Assembly: GCF_937967675.1 (NCBI RefSeq)
Contig: NZ_CALBSN010000034.1
Coordinates: 1-41,422 of the forward strand
DNA: 41,422 nt
From: an uncultured Flavobacterium sp.
GTDB taxonomy: Bacteria; Bacteroidota; Bacteroidia; Flavobacteriales; Flavobacteriaceae
Direction of reading: 5' to 3'
Positions 6,386 through 14,074 of the stretch are shown piece by piece. Under the pieces are notes generated by a model. It had not been told where the DNA came from. It saw only the letters and a list, made by a program, of their open reading frames with translations, and made no database searches. The position numbers were made by a program, and so were the translations under genes. How positions within the stretch are numbered: the first letter of the stretch is position 1; each line of letters starts with the position of its first letter.

Positions 6386-8257
6386 ATGTCAAACTATTTT
6401 AGCAGTGTAAAACTATTTTTCAAGCGCTTTTTTGTGGTTCTTTTTATTTACCAAATTTGTCGTTTGTTATTTTACTTTTTCAATAAAAATGCCTTTGAAA
6501 ACATTTCTGCTAAGGTTTTTTTAGGCGGTATTCATTTTGATTTATCGGCAATTGCCTACATCAATTTAATTTTTGCGCTTTTACATTTTCTTCCTGGTAA
6601 TTTTAAATACAAACCCAACTACCAAAAGTATTTGAAAATTGGATTCTTTGTAGTGAATTTGATATTCATTTTAACCAATTTTGTTGATTTTGAATATTAC
6701 AAATTCACCGGCAGAAGAAGTACATTTGGTATGATTACCGCAAGCGGAATGGAAAATGAAATTGGCGGATTAATCTTTTCCTTTTTGATTGAATTTTGGT
6801 ATTTACCACTTCTTGCTTTGGTTTTAGGAATACTATTCTGGAAGGCAACTCCAAATTTAAAATCTGCAACCGAACAAAGTGCAAACTGGTCACAAATAGC
6901 GAAACAATCTGGCATGTTTGTGCTTTTAATGGGATTTGTTTTCTTGTTAGGTCGTGGTGGAATACAAAAAAAACCTATTAAAATTGTTGATGCTGTAAAT
7001 TATGGTTCTATCAATCAATCTGCGATAGTTTTAAATACTCCATTTTGTATCTTAAAAACCCTTGGAAAAAAAGAAACTTTAGAATCTCCAAAATACTTTT
7101 CAGAAACCGAATTAAATCAAATTTTCAATCCAATTACAGAAATTACTTCAACTGAAAATCCAAACAAAAAAAACGTTGTAATTATAATTTTGGAAAGTTT
7201 TGGACGAGAAAATATCCAACGCGGACAAACGCCTTTTTTAGATGGATTAATTGAAAAATCGTTATTTTTTGAAAATGGTTTTGCCAATGGAAAACTTTCT
7301 ATTGACGCGGTTCCTTCTACTCTTTCAAGCATTCCAAGTCTAATGAATACTTCGTTAATTACGTCAAGTTATTCGATTAACGAAGTGTATGGATTGCCAA
7401 AAATTTTAAAAGATAACGGATATCAAACGGCATTTTTTCACGGTGCTTTTAACGGAAGCCAAAATTTTGATCAATATTGTAAAGTGGCTGGTTTTGATAA
7501 TTATTTTGGAAAGAATGAATACGTTGGTCCAGAAGCATTTGACGGAAGATGGGGCGTTTTTGATGAGGAATTTATGCAATATTTTTCAGGTAAAATGACC
7601 GAATTTAAACAACCTTTTTTTAGTACAATTTTCACTATTTCATCTCACAATCCTTACATAGTTCCCGAAAAATACAAAGGAAAATTTCCAAAAGGAACTA
7701 CTAAAATTCATGAAAGTATTGCGTATGCTGACAATGCTTTGAAACGCTTTTTCGATACCGCTTCTAAAGAAGAATGGTATAAAAACACACTATTCGTAAT
7801 TACTTCTGATCACACTTCATCTGAACCAACTGAGAAAAAATTTAAAACTAATGTTGGAAAATTTAGAGTGCCAATTCTGTTTTTTGACCCTTCAAATCCT
7901 TCTATCGTTGGAAAAAATCAGAAGAATTTACAACAAATTGACATCATGCCTTCGATACTTGATTATTTGAATATTGATAGTAAAATGATTACGTATGGTA
8001 AATCGTATCAGTCTGAAAAAGATTTTGTGGTGTATTATTTAGACAACATTTACCATTATGTTTCGGGCGATTATTACTTGGCTTTCGACGGAAAAAAATC
8101 GTTGGGATTATTTAATTTCAAGAAAGATGAATTGCTAAAAACCAATTTAATCAAAACCGAAAAAGCAAAAGCAACCGAAATGGAAACGTTTATAAAAGCG
8201 TATATTCAATCGTTCAACGAACGAATTATTGGAAATAAATTAACTTTGACAAAATAA
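6386..8257 (+). CDS. LTA synthase-type membrane sulfatase-fold transferase
   Basis: 623 residues. Several transmembrane segments fill the first 210 residues, followed by a large extracytoplasmic domain of the alkaline phosphatase/sulfatase fold. Visible metal-site motifs are VVIIILESFGREN (Glu270), SDHTS (Asp475-His476) and QIDIMPSILDYL near the C-terminus. Where LtaS has its threonine nucleophile, this protein has NGKLSIDAVPS, making Ser305 the candidate nucleophile. Proteins of this family in Gram-negative bacteria more likely move a phospho-alcohol group (phosphoglycerol or phosphoethanolamine) onto a periplasmic glycan or lipid than make lipoteichoic acid. The substrate here is unknown. 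A GT9 glycosyltransferase starts 12 bases downstream, suggesting joint work on a surface glycan. Confidence 0.85.
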   Translation: MSNYFSSVKLFFKRFFVVLFIYQICRLLFYFFNKNAFENISAKVFLGGIHFDLSAIAYINLIFALLHFLPGNFKYKPNYQKYLKIGFFVVNLIFILTNFVDFEYYKFTGRRSTFGMITASGMENEIGGLIFSFLIEFWYLPLLALVLGILFWKATPNLKSATEQSANWSQIAKQSGMFVLLMGFVFLLGRGGIQKKPIKIVDAVNYGSINQSAIVLNTPFCILKTLGKKETLESPKYFSETELNQIFNPITEITSTENPNKKNVVIIILESFGRENIQRGQTPFLDGLIEKSLFFENGFANGKLSIDAVPSTLSSIPSLMNTSLITSSYSINEVYGLPKILKDNGYQTAFFHGAFNGSQNFDQYCKVAGFDNYFGKNEYVGPEAFDGRWGVFDEEFMQYFSGKMTEFKQPFFSTIFTISSHNPYIVPEKYKGKFPKGTTKIHESIAYADNALKRFFDTASKEEWYKNTLFVITSDHTSSEPTEKKFKTNVGKFRVPILFFDPSNPSIVGKNQKNLQQIDIMPSILDYLNIDSKMITYGKSYQSEKDFVVYYLDNIYHYVSGDYYLAFDGKKSLGLFNFKKDELLKTNLIKTEKAKATEMETFIKAYIQSFNERIIGNKLTLTK

Positions 8258-8269
8258 AAACAATTTGTA

Positions 8270-9337
8270 ATGAATAGGATTTTGGTTATTCAAAATAAAA
8301 TGATTGGAGATGTTTTGATTAGTAGCATCATTTGCAACAATTTAAAAAAAGCATATCCAAATGCACAAATTGATTATTTAGTTAATGATAATACAATCGA
8401 TGTTTTAAAAGGAAACCCTAATATTGATTCATTAATCATCTTTGAAAAGAAACATCAAAACAGCACTTACGAACTTATAAAATTTGCTATAGGACTTAGA
8501 AAAAACAAATACGATTTAGTTATTGATGCTTATTCAAAACTACAAAGTTGGATAATTGTATTGCTTTGTGGAGGTAAGAGAAAAATTTCATATAAAAAAA
8601 TTGGTCGCACATTTTTATACGATGACAACATTCCATATGCAGAAAACCCTTCTAGTAACCTTGGATTAGCAATTGAAAGAAGACTTTCTTTGTTAACTCC
8701 ATTGAATTTGAATTTTGAACTTGATGGTCAACCCAAATTATTCTTGGATCAGTTAGAAAAAGATTTTGCTGATAAAATATTTGAAAATCACAAAGTAGAC
8801 AAATCAAAAAAAACAGTAATGATAAGTTTATTAGGAAGTGAAAAACTCAAAACCTATCCTCTTCAATATATGACAGAAATTATAGATTTTATTTCTGACA
8901 AGTATAATGTTAACATACTTTTTAATTATTTCCCAAAACAACTTGAAGAAGCTAAAATTGTTTTTAATAGTTGCAGAAAAAGCACTCAACAAAATATTTA
9001 CTTTGACTTATTAGGTTCAAATTTACGAGAATATATTGCTATTATGGATAATTGTGATATAATTATTGGCAATGATGGAGGTGCTATAAATTTAGCAAAA
9101 GCACTTAACAAACCTTCTTTCATTATATTTTCGCCTTGGATAGAGAAAAAAATCTGGGCTACTTTTGAAGATGGAAAAAAACATTTATCAATTCATTTGA
9201 ATGATATCGCACCTGATTTAATTAGTAGTAAAACAGAAAAAGAGTTAAAAGAAAACGCTATACAACTTTACGAAAAATTAGAACCAAGATTTGTAATTGA
9301 AAAAATTACTCCTTTTTTAGATTCTCATCTTTTATAA
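8270..9337 (+). CDS. glycosyltransferase family 9 (heptosyltransferase-like)
   Basis: 355 residues with a GT-B two-lobe layout. The N-terminus RILVIQNKMIGDVLISSIIC matches the opening strand and glycine turn of the ADP-heptose:LPS heptosyltransferase family (GT9). The C-terminal lobe holds CDIIIGNDGGAINLAKAL, the nucleotide-sugar binding segment with its N-D-G-G turn. It probably adds a sugar to the inner LPS or LOS core on the cytoplasmic side. The donor cannot be read from the sequence. It forms an operon with the LtaS-type gene (12-base gap). Its last 32 bases overlap the 3' end of the convergent GT2 gene. Confidence 0.88.
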   Translation: MNRILVIQNKMIGDVLISSIICNNLKKAYPNAQIDYLVNDNTIDVLKGNPNIDSLIIFEKKHQNSTYELIKFAIGLRKNKYDLVIDAYSKLQSWIIVLLCGGKRKISYKKIGRTFLYDDNIPYAENPSSNLGLAIERRLSLLTPLNLNFELDGQPKLFLDQLEKDFADKIFENHKVDKSKKTVMISLLGSEKLKTYPLQYMTEIIDFISDKYNVNILFNYFPKQLEEAKIVFNSCRKSTQQNIYFDLLGSNLREYIAIMDNCDIIIGNDGGAINLAKALNKPSFIIFSPWIEKKIWATFEDGKKHLSIHLNDIAPDLISSKTEKELKENAIQLYEKLEPRFVIEKITPFLDSHLL

Positions 9338-10136
9338 TACCAGTTGAAATCCAAGTAATATTATTTTTAATGTTATACGCTCTTAATGCCAAGTTCTTAT
9401 TCCATTCTTCTTGATTGAAATAAGCGCGTGCATGATCTAAATGCAAACAAACAGCACTGTAACGAATTTGTTTTGATAAAATTCCGAAGTTGAACAAACG
9501 TTCTCCTACTTCTCTATCCAAACCACCGTATTGCATTTCTTCGTTAAAACCATTCACCGCAATTAAATCTTTCTTAAAACAAGACGTATTGTGACCGTTG
9601 AAGGTTCGTTTTGTTGGAGTTAACCAATTCATGAATGAAGCAAAAAGTGAAATTTTGGTCAGCTTTGATAATTTAAACGTTTTTGAAACTCCATTTTTAA
9701 TCAGCCAAGAAATCGAAAAACAATCTTGATTTTTAATGTTTTCCAATGAAATTTTCTGAGAAGTTTCCATCGGTAATTTAAAATAACCTCCAGACAGAAA
9801 ATAACCTTCTTCTTGGTGTTTTAAATGTTGGGCAACAAAATCTTTTCGTGGAATACAATCACCATCGGTAAAAAGTAAATAATCGGAATTGGTTTTTAAG
9901 ATAGCTTTATTTAAGATTTTACATTTCTGAAAACCATTATCTTCTTGCCAAACATGAACAATTGGAAACTTAAATTGGCTTTGAAAAGATTCAATTATTG
10001 TTTTTGTTTTTTCGGTAGAACCATCATCGGCAATAACAACCTCAAAGTCTGGCTCGGTTTGGACGCTGTATCCAACAAGCACTTTTTGAAGCCATTCTTC
10101 CGAATTATATGTGGTGATGATTACCGATAATTTCAT
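9306..10136 (-). CDS. glycosyltransferase family 2
   Basis: 276 residues. It begins directly with the GT-A nucleotide-binding strand, MKLSVIITTYNSEEWL, and has ADDGS (36-40), the metal-binding DGD (91-93, in LFTDGDCIPR) and YGGLDREVGERL near residue 210, which corresponds to the catalytic acidic motif of this family. There are no transmembrane helices, so it is a cytoplasmic enzyme adding a sugar to LPS or a related glycan. It is the last gene of the minus-strand kinase-neuA-neuB-neuC run. Just upstream lies a 14-codon remnant identical to the end of the kinase gene, which suggests that kinase and GT2 were once adjacent. Confidence 0.9.
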   Translation of the reverse strand: MKLSVIITTYNSEEWLQKVLVGYSVQTEPDFEVVIADDGSTEKTKTIIESFQSQFKFPIVHVWQEDNGFQKCKILNKAILKTNSDYLLFTDGDCIPRKDFVAQHLKHQEEGYFLSGGYFKLPMETSQKISLENIKNQDCFSISWLIKNGVSKTFKLSKLTKISLFASFMNWLTPTKRTFNGHNTSCFKKDLIAVNGFNEEMQYGGLDREVGERLFNFGILSKQIRYSAVCLHLDHARAYFNQEEWNKNLALRAYNIKNNITWISTGIIKDENLKKE

Positions 10137-10160
10137 CTAACGAATTAAAAGTGAAAAATA

Positions 10161-10204
10161 CTACTTTTTCCAGAACTTTAATTTCTTTTTGATTCTTTTT
10201 TTTC
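10161..10204 (-). pseudogene. remnant of the 3' end of an LPS kinase-like gene
   Basis: Read on the minus strand, these bases encode RKKRIKKKLKFWKK and a stop, the same 14 C-terminal residues as the kinase-like gene at 13224-13988. Over 43 bases (10162-10204 against 13225-13267) only one base differs (10191), and it is a synonymous third position (ATC against ATT for Ile). Upstream in this frame there is a stop four codons further, so no intact gene remains. It sits 25 bases before the GT2 start and about 20 bases after the neuC stop, and so marks the far edge of the neuCBA block. Confidence 0.8.
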
Positions 10205-10225
10205 TGCAAAAACATTAAAAAAAAA

Positions 10226-11353
10226 TTATTCGAAATCTCTAAATTGTTTTTGATGATTGAGTTGCCAAATATCATCATTTAATAAGGATTTCAAAAATAA
10301 TTCGGCACTATTTCCTTTTCCGAAATCGCTTTCTGTTGGTTGTACTTGATGCGTATCAATAACACTCAAAGCTTTAGAAATTTGCTCTGATGTATAATCA
10401 ACATTGATGATATCGGCGTGAAGTGCCCTATTTTGTTGGCGTGTTCCAATATTGATAATCGGCAAACCATAATAAGGAGCTTCTCGAATGCCCGCACTAC
10501 TATTTCCAATAATGAACTGGGATTTTTTCAATAAGGTTAAGAAATATTCAAATCGCAACGATGGAAAAATGCGAAAACGAGGATTTCCTTTTAATTTCTC
10601 ATACGCTTTCAAAATGGTTTGACTTCCTAAATCGTTATTGGGATATACTACCACATAATTATGATGATCAGCTAATAAAGCATCCACAAAATGATCTGCA
10701 TATTCCTGCATGAATTTGGCTTCTGTTGTCACCGGATGAAACATCGCAACGGCGTAGGTATCAAAGGTAATATCATAATACTGTTTTGCCGTTTCTAAAT
10801 CAGGTAACGTATTGGAAAACATAATATCTACATCTGGAGAACCGATTGTAAAAATAGCATGTTCTAATTCGCCCATTTGAATCAAGCGTTTTTTGGCTTG
10901 AGGGTTAGACACAAAATGCACGTGACTCATTTTACTGGTTGAGTGACGAATCAACTCATCGATAGTTCCAGAGACTTCTCCTCCTTCAATATGCGCTACT
11001 AAAATATTATTCAAACTTCCAACGATAGCGCCTGCTAAGGCTTCCACTCGATCGCCATGAATCACAATCATATCAGGATCGCAAGATTTCACATAAGCAG
11101 AAAGTCCTTCAATGGTCTTCGCTAAAGTCAAATCCATAGTGGTTTCATGGGTGTGATTTTCGAAGGTATGAATATTGGTAAATCCACATCGCTCTACTTC
11201 TAGCAAAGTATAACCATATTCTTTTTGCAAATGCATACCCGTAACAAAAATATAAGGCTCAAATGCCGCATGTCCTTCCAAAATTTGAATCAAGGATTTT
11301 ATTTTACCAAAATCGGCACGAGTACCGGTAAGAAATAGGATTTTTTTAGACAT
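10226..11353 (-). CDS. neuC: UDP-N-acetylglucosamine 2-epimerase, hydrolysing
   Basis: 375 residues from the ATG at 11353; the frame stays open to a TTG at 11377, but that lies inside a TATATTTG promoter element. The enzyme converts UDP-GlcNAc to ManNAc and UDP, the first step of bacterial sialic acid synthesis. Motifs: ILFLTGTRADFGKIKSL at the N-terminus, VIHGDRVEALAGA, AHIEGGEVSGTIDE, and GNSSAGIREAPYYGLP near the C-terminus. From memory, the stretch around GMHLQKEYGYTLLEVE resembles Campylobacter jejuni NeuC1. It lies downstream of neuB but has its own -7 element. Base composition is clearly less AT-rich than that of the flanking glycosyltransferases. Confidence 0.9.
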   Translation of the reverse strand: MSKKILFLTGTRADFGKIKSLIQILEGHAAFEPYIFVTGMHLQKEYGYTLLEVERCGFTNIHTFENHTHETTMDLTLAKTIEGLSAYVKSCDPDMIVIHGDRVEALAGAIVGSLNNILVAHIEGGEVSGTIDELIRHSTSKMSHVHFVSNPQAKKRLIQMGELEHAIFTIGSPDVDIMFSNTLPDLETAKQYYDITFDTYAVAMFHPVTTEAKFMQEYADHFVDALLADHHNYVVVYPNNDLGSQTILKAYEKLKGNPRFRIFPSLRFEYFLTLLKKSQFIIGNSSAGIREAPYYGLPIINIGTRQQNRALHADIINVDYTSEQISKALSVIDTHQVQPTESDFGKGNSAELFLKSLLNDDIWQLNHQKQFRDFE

Positions 11354-11374
11354 TTTTTGTTTGCTATCGTGTTG

Positions 11375-11382
11375 CAAATATA
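11375..11382 (-). promoter_or_regulatory. -7 element of neuC
   Basis: Minus strand TATATTTG, an exact TAnnTTTG, 21 bases before the ATG at 11353. It suggests that neuC can be transcribed separately from neuB. The -33 position is occupied by part of the palindrome at 11395-11429, not by a TTTG. Confidence 0.5.
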
Positions 11383-11394
11383 GGATTTTTGGTT

Positions 11395-11429
11395 AATACC
11401 TGACAGGTTTCTAACACCTGTCAAGTATT
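11395..11429. repeat. palindrome between neuB and neuC
   Basis: Perfect inner arms tgacaggt (11401-11408) and acctgtca (11416-11423) around a 7-base loop extend, after one mismatch, through aatac and gtatt. The arms are 14 bases long with one mismatch. No T tract follows on either strand, so it is not an ordinary terminator. It begins 17 bases after the neuB stop. Confidence 0.8.
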
Positions 11430-11446
11430 ACCATCATATTTTCTTA

Positions 11447-12487
11447 TTACTCAAAATCCCCAAAATCCAATTGCTCATCATGGGCAATATCTCTTGTGGC
11501 TTTTTTTCCTAATAACGAATCAAAATGCTCCGCTAAAATTTTTCCTGTTCCGGGGCGTTTTACCCAAATATTTTCTTTGGTCAACACTTCTCCTTTTTTA
11601 ATTGGAGCAATAGAACAAACCGTTGCAAAAGCGAAATCAATAGTTACTTGTTCTTCATCAGCGGGTTTTTTGGTTCCACCTCGCATTTGAGCCATTTCAG
11701 CACTATTAATGATTAATTCTTTTGCGGCTTGCTCATCCATACTACATACAATATCTGGACCTGTTCGGTTCATGTGGTCGGTGAAGTGGCGTTCTAAAAT
11801 GGAAGCCCCTAAAGCAACCGCACCCAAACAAGCATTATTGTTTAACGTATGATCCGATAATCCAAAAACTTTATCAGGGAATGCTTGATGCATTTCCATC
11901 ATAGCACCAAATCGTACTAAATGAATTGGAGTGGGATATAAATTGGTTGTATGCAATAAAGCCACTGGAATATTGTGTTTATCAAAAATAGCTACCGCTT
12001 TTTGAATACTTGCTATGGTATTCATACCCGTACTTAAAATAACAGGTTTTCCAAAAGAAGCAATATGCTCCAACAAAGGATAATTATTACATTCTCCCGA
12101 ACCAATTTTATAAGCTGGAATATCAAACTTTTTCAAGCGTTCGGCTGCAGCACGCGAGAAAGGCGTTGAAATAAAAATCATGCCTTTGCTTTCCACATAA
12201 TTTTTCAATTCTAATTCGTCTTCTTCGTTTAAAGCACAACGTTCCATAATTTCGTAAATGGAAACATCAGCATTGCCTGGAATAACTTTTTTAGCAGCAC
12301 CACTCATTTCGTCAGCTACAATATGGGTTTGGTGTTTCACGACCTCAACTCCTGCTCTATGTGCAGCATCAACCATTTCTTTGGCTACTTGCAAAGAACC
12401 TTCGTGATTAATTCCGATTTCAGCGATAACTAATGATGGAAAATCGGGTCCTATTTTTCTTCCTGCTATTTCTATGTAGGGATTCAT
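11447..12487 (-). CDS. neuB: N-acetylneuraminate synthase
   Basis: 346 residues from the ATG at 12487. A longer frame reaching 12559 would overlap neuA, and its extra residues do not fit the family. The enzyme condenses ManNAc with phosphoenolpyruvate to give N-acetylneuraminic acid. The N-terminal TIM barrel shows VIAEIGINHEGSL, VVKHQTH, FISTPFSRAAAERL, YKIGSGECNNYPLLEHI, ILSTGMNT and GLSDHT. The C-terminal SAF (antifreeze-like) domain covers roughly residues 285-346 (KKGEVLTKENIWVKRPG). From memory, KKVIPGNADVSIYEIM closely matches Campylobacter jejuni NeuB1, which makes Neu5Ac, rather than the legionaminic or pseudaminic enzymes. No legionaminic genes are present in the window. Confidence 0.92.
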   Translation of the reverse strand: MNPYIEIAGRKIGPDFPSLVIAEIGINHEGSLQVAKEMVDAAHRAGVEVVKHQTHIVADEMSGAAKKVIPGNADVSIYEIMERCALNEEDELELKNYVESKGMIFISTPFSRAAAERLKKFDIPAYKIGSGECNNYPLLEHIASFGKPVILSTGMNTIASIQKAVAIFDKHNIPVALLHTTNLYPTPIHLVRFGAMMEMHQAFPDKVFGLSDHTLNNNACLGAVALGASILERHFTDHMNRTGPDIVCSMDEQAAKELIINSAEMAQMRGGTKKPADEEQVTIDFAFATVCSIAPIKKGEVLTKENIWVKRPGTGKILAEHFDSLLGKKATRDIAHDEQLDFGDFE

Positions 12488-12518
12488 TTTTATTTGGTTT
12501 AAAGTGTTAGATAATGGG

Positions 12519-13181
12519 TTAAAAGTTCTTTTTGTTAAGCAAATACTCTGCATAATCAAAGTCTTCGTGTGTATCGATATCTACATTAGCAAAAGGATGA
12601 TTGACTTCTAATGGAAATGCTTCTTTTGTAATGATTTCATTATTTAGTATAGCGGATGATTTTGAAATATAAAGCAACCCATTTTCATAATATAAGGGCT
12701 CTAAATCTTGACTACGTTGCCCCACTTCATAGTTGTAAGGAATAAATCTATTATTTATAATTTTTCCTAATTTATGATGACTGCGCGAAACGGTAAACAG
12801 ACTATTTGTTTGTTGTTCTTGAAAAATCGCAAAAGCATTTTGTAGTAAATTTTGTGGTCGCAATGGATTAGTAGCTTGTAATAAAATTACATTTTCAATT
12901 ATTTCATCAATTGATTCTAAAACATGTTTTAAAGCAGAAACAGTAGGCTCCAAATCACCTGAAAGTGCTTGAGGTCTATCAATAACTATAGCGCCATATT
13001 GCAAAGCTATTTCTTTAATAACATCATCATCGGTAGAAACATAAACCGCATCGATAAAATTATGCTGTTTGGCATATAGAATACTGTGGGCCAACAAAGG
13101 AATTTCGCCCAATAGTTTTGTATTTTTTCCAGGTAAACGTTTGGATCCGCCTCGTGCTGGGATTATGGCTATAGTTTTCAT
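12519..13181 (-). CDS. neuA: CMP-N-acetylneuraminic acid synthetase
   Basis: 220 residues. It activates sialic acid with CTP to CMP-sialic acid. The N-terminal nucleotide-binding loop IIPARGGSKRLPGKNTKLL is canonical, followed by VSTDD, the QATNPLRP segment and DIDTHEDFDYAEYLL at the C-terminus, which carries metal-binding aspartates. This is a stand-alone cytidylyltransferase without the C-terminal esterase-like domain found in some NeuA proteins. It is the first gene of neuA-neuB-neuC, 31 bases ahead of neuB and 42 bases behind the kinase-like gene. No clear promoter was seen in that 42-base gap, so it may be read through from the kinase gene. Confidence 0.9.
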   Translation of the reverse strand: MKTIAIIPARGGSKRLPGKNTKLLGEIPLLAHSILYAKQHNFIDAVYVSTDDDVIKEIALQYGAIVIDRPQALSGDLEPTVSALKHVLESIDEIIENVILLQATNPLRPQNLLQNAFAIFQEQQTNSLFTVSRSHHKLGKIINNRFIPYNYEVGQRSQDLEPLYYENGLLYISKSSAILNNEIITKEAFPLEVNHPFANVDIDTHEDFDYAEYLLNKKNF

Positions 13182-13223
13182 TTTTAATTTTACAATAAAA
13201 CGATGTTAAACATATAAAAGGTA

Positions 13224-13988
13224 TTACTTTTTCCAGAACTTTAATTTCTTTTTAATTCTTTTTTTTCGATGAAATCGATGTTGGAAATCAGAAGTTAGTT
13301 TCCACATGGTTTCAAAAACTGTATTTTCATCATCACCTGAAAGTTTGGCATATTCGTTACTCATTACTGCAATCATGTCTTTCTTATGTGTAATCTTTGA
13401 TAAATTCTTCATTCGGGTTTGAAAATTCATAGTTTCATGAAATTGCATTCGGTTCAAGTCCACTAAAAAAAAGGAATAACTTACGTCGTTATTTTTTCGA
13501 ATTAGAGTATTTCCAGGTGAATGATCTAAAAATTCAATGCCTTTTTCGTGCATTTCAAAGGTAAATTGAGCAAACTTTCTAATAATAAAATCTCGGTTTT
13601 CAAAAGCTTCATTTTGGACAATTTCTCTGAATTCAAATACATTTTCTAAATGTTCACAAACGTAATAACTATCTTTAAGCCCAATGAAATCATAATTTTC
13701 AAAAAAAGCGACAGGTTGAGGAGTACCAATTTGCATTTCCATCAATTTTGAAGCAAATTCGAAGGAACGACGTGCTTTTGATTTTCTGAAGTATCGATAA
13801 ACTATTTTGTTAATTAAATTTGGTTTTTTAAACGATTTAATACTGAGCGTAATTTCTTCAAATTCAAATAGTTTAATTATATTTCTTTGTCCGTTAACTA
13901 GAATTTTTCCTTCGATTAAAAAATGATCAATCAAAAAAACAATCCTTTCTTGTAAATCTTTAAACTTATTATGAATTAAATACTTCAT
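13224..13988 (-). CDS. LPS core kinase-like protein (Kdo/WaaP/InaA family)
   Basis: 254 residues with a small protein-kinase-like fold. Lys51 in LSIKSFKKPN is a candidate ATP-binding lysine, with Glu77 in the following helix (RRSFEFASKL). The catalytic loop reads IEFLDHSPGNTLI (Asp155, Asn160), and FFLVDLNRMQF provides the metal-binding Asp177 in place of DFG. This pattern fits the lipopolysaccharide kinase (Kdo/WaaP) superfamily, which phosphorylates sugars of the LPS inner core. The C-terminus is very basic (RKKRIKKKLKFWKK), consistent with membrane-surface contact. It heads the minus-strand run, divergent from the YejM-like gene. Its 3' end is duplicated at 10161-10204. Confidence 0.8.
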   Translation of the reverse strand: MKYLIHNKFKDLQERIVFLIDHFLIEGKILVNGQRNIIKLFEFEEITLSIKSFKKPNLINKIVYRYFRKSKARRSFEFASKLMEMQIGTPQPVAFFENYDFIGLKDSYYVCEHLENVFEFREIVQNEAFENRDFIIRKFAQFTFEMHEKGIEFLDHSPGNTLIRKNNDVSYSFFLVDLNRMQFHETMNFQTRMKNLSKITHKKDMIAVMSNEYAKLSGDDENTVFETMWKLTSDFQHRFHRKKRIKKKLKFWKK

Positions 13989-14054
13989 TTAAAATATTTT
14001 AAAATTAAATTAACTTAATACTAAATTTATGTTAATAATCAACAACTATACTAT

Positions 14055-14062
14055 ATTTTTGC
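14055..14062 (+). promoter_or_regulatory. -7 element of the YejM-like gene
   Basis: TATTTTTG matches TAnnTTTG and lies 12 bases before the ATG at 14075. No clear -33 box was found. Confidence 0.5.
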
Positions 14063-14074
14063 AAAAAACAAAAT

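Noticed and set aside
12488..12559. N-terminal extension of neuB reaching 12559
   Set aside because: It overlaps the neuA 3' end, and the residues do not resemble the family; MNPYIEIAGRKIGP from 12487 does.
10226..13181. Legionaminic or pseudaminic acid pathway
   Set aside because: No dehydratase, aminotransferase or acetyltransferase genes are present, and NeuB/NeuC look like the Neu5Ac type. Genes outside the window could still change this.
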